DNA of 64,000 bases from NCBI GenBank assembly GCA_019391515.1, contig JAHXQP010000009.1:1-64000 (forward strand), written 5' to 3'. The DNA comes from Clostridiaceae bacterium. Lineage in GTDB: Bacteria > Bacillota > Clostridia > Tissierellales > Sporanaerobacteraceae. The notes below the pieces were generated by a model. The model was not told the origin of the DNA, made no database searches, and saw only the letters and a program-made list of their open reading frames with translations. Made by a program: the position numbers and the translations under genes. Positions 62,890 through 64,000 of this stretch are shown here, one piece after another. Every line of letters begins with the position of its first letter. Position 1 is the first letter of the stretch.

Positions 62890-62974
62890 AATTAACGATA
62901 AGTTAATTGAAAACGTATTCTAATGCCAGACCGAACAGACTATTAAATTTTTAAACGATATATTGTATTATCGT
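62890..62974. promoter_or_regulatory. Two inverted repeats between arsR and the CoA-disulfide reductase-like gene
   Basis: AATTAAC-GATAA-GTTAATT (62890-62908) and ACGATA-N8-TATCGT (62955-62974) are perfect inverted repeats in a 141-bp gap. The second lies about 40 bp before the next start codon and could be a regulator site; the first could be a hairpin ending the arsR transcript. Confidence 0.45.
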
Positions 62975-63013
62975 AATATATGAATCTTACAATATCTCAA
63001 GGGGGAATGTTAA

Positions 63014-64000
63014 ATGTCAAAGAAAGTTTTAGTGGTTGGAGGAGTAGCTGGTGGAGCTACAACTGTTGCAAGACTTAGAAGATTAGAAGAGAATTTAGAA
63101 ATAATTTTATTTGAAAGAGGCAAATATATATCTTTTGCTAATTGTGGCTTACCTTATTATATAGGAGGAACTATAGAAGAAAGAGCTGCTTTATTAGTTC
63201 AAACTCAGGAGTCAATGGAAAAAAGGTTTAATATTGATGTAAGAATAAAAAATGAAGTGACAAAAATACTTAGAGATGAAAAGAAAATAGAAGTTAAAGA
63301 TTTATCTACTGGAAAAACATATGAGGAGTCATATGATTATTTAGTATTGTCTCCTGGTTCTACACCACTTAGACCACCAATACCAGGGATTGATTCTCCA
63401 AATATATTTAGTTTATGGAATATACCAGATACAGATGCTATACATGGATTTATAAAAGAAAACTGTCCTAAAAGAGCAGTCGTAGTTGGCGGAGGATTTA
63501 TTGGTCTTGAAATGGCTGAAAATTTGCATGCATTAGGCATTGAAATATCAATAGTTGAAATGCTTGATCAAGTAATGGCACCTTTAGATTTTGAAATGGC
63601 TGAAATAATCCATGAACATATTAAATCTAAAGGTGGAAATCTTTACTTAGGTGATGGTGTACAAACTTTTGATTACAAAGATGGTAAGACTACTATTACT
63701 TTACAAAGTGGAAAAACTATAGAAACAGATTTAGTTATTCTTTCTATAGGTATACGTCCTAATGGAGAATTAGCAAAAGATGCAGGCCTTGAAGTAAATC
63801 AAAGAGGTGGAATAGTAGTTGATAGAAATTTAAGAACTTCTGATAAAAACATCTTTGCTATTGGAGATGCTATAGAGGTTATAGATTTTGTAAATAAAAC
63901 TAAAACTATGGTACCACTAGCTGGGCCAGCAAATAAACAAGGAAGAATTGTGGCTAATAATATAGTTGGAAGAAAAGAAGAATACAAAGGAACTCAAGGA
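63014..64000 (+). CDS. CoA-disulfide reductase-like NADH oxidoreductase (3' end outside window)
   Basis: An open frame of 329 codons from ATG 63014 (after AAGGGGGAATG) runs off the window end. It begins MSKKVLVVGGVAGGATTVARLRRLEE (FAD motif), has the single redox cysteine C44 in YISFANCGLPYYIGG, an NAD-binding VVVGGGFIGLEMAEN near residue 157 and IFAIGDAIEV near residue 280. This is the CoA-disulfide reductase / NADH peroxidase-type group of single-Cys flavoproteins; many clostridial members carry a C-terminal rhodanese domain, which cannot be checked here. The arsR gene upstream may regulate it. Confidence 0.92.
   Translation, partial: MSKKVLVVGGVAGGATTVARLRRLEENLEIILFERGKYISFANCGLPYYIGGTIEERAALLVQTQESMEKRFNIDVRIKNEVTKILRDEKKIEVKDLSTGKTYEESYDYLVLSPGSTPLRPPIPGIDSPNIFSLWNIPDTDAIHGFIKENCPKRAVVVGGGFIGLEMAENLHALGIEISIVEMLDQVMAPLDFEMAEIIHEHIKSKGGNLYLGDGVQTFDYKDGKTTITLQSGKTIETDLVILSIGIRPNGELAKDAGLEVNQRGGIVVDRNLRTSDKNIFAIGDAIEVIDFVNKTKTMVPLAGPANKQGRIVANNIVGRKEEYKGTQG

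Overview
The window is AT-rich bacterial DNA from an anaerobic, endospore-forming low-GC Firmicute. The gene content points to class Clostridia or Tissierellia, possibly a Tissierella relative (inference; no 16S gene is present). Support comes from spore genes (cwlD, two alpha/beta SASP genes, cotJABC), two [FeFe]-hydrogenase-like proteins, a complete glycine cleavage operon, and YedE/TusA/DUF3343 selenium-type genes. I see no rRNA, tRNA, CRISPR array, insertion sequence or prophage.

Region 1 (1-20.4 kb) is the S10-spc-alpha supercluster: the tail of tuf, then rpsJ to rplQ with secY, adk, a KOW-domain gene, infA and rpoA. It continues into the ECF transporter module (ecfA1-ecfA2-ecfT), truA, rplM-rpsI with an L13-type leader, and cwlD. 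Gene order is standard, except that map (methionine aminopeptidase) is missing between adk and the KOW gene. rpsJ has a long, strongly structured 5' leader.

Region 2 (20.4-36.5 kb) is fermentation and transport. It holds an [FeFe]-hydrogenase-like protein, then gcvT-gcvH-gcvPA-gcvPB-lpdA (glycine to CO2, NH3 and methylene-THF), a PAP2 phosphatase and an unassigned permease. An HxlR regulator follows, divergent from a crotonase, CoA-transferase, acyl-CoA dehydrogenase and GntP permease group. The space between them holds a duplicated 40-bp operator-like repeat.

Region 3 (36.5-50.3 kb) has a heterodimeric ABC exporter on the minus strand. Its leader encodes a 30-residue peptide followed by two terminators built from the same 7-bp arms, the architecture of a ribosome-mediated attenuator like those of antibiotic-responsive exporters. 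This is the most interesting system in the window. Next come an unknown surface protein, a COG2509 flavoprotein, the selenium-type cluster, a second and divergent hydrogenase-like protein, a DUF421 protein, a Crp/Fnr regulator, a DUF4230 protein, a Nudix hydrolase and two DNA alkylation-repair genes.

Region 4 (50.3-64 kb) carries a flavin reductase, then a fluoride riboswitch in front of a cation:proton antiporter and an ArsC-like phosphatase. An L,D-transpeptidase, ferritin, a SASP gene, lysA-dapF with a dicarboxylate/amino-acid symporter, feoAB, the cotJABC spore-coat operon, a divergent SASP gene, an ArsR regulator and a CoA-disulfide-reductase-like gene cut by the window end complete it.

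Many start codons were reassigned from the longest reading frame, using Shine-Dalgarno spacing and family N-termini; the reason is given in each entry.
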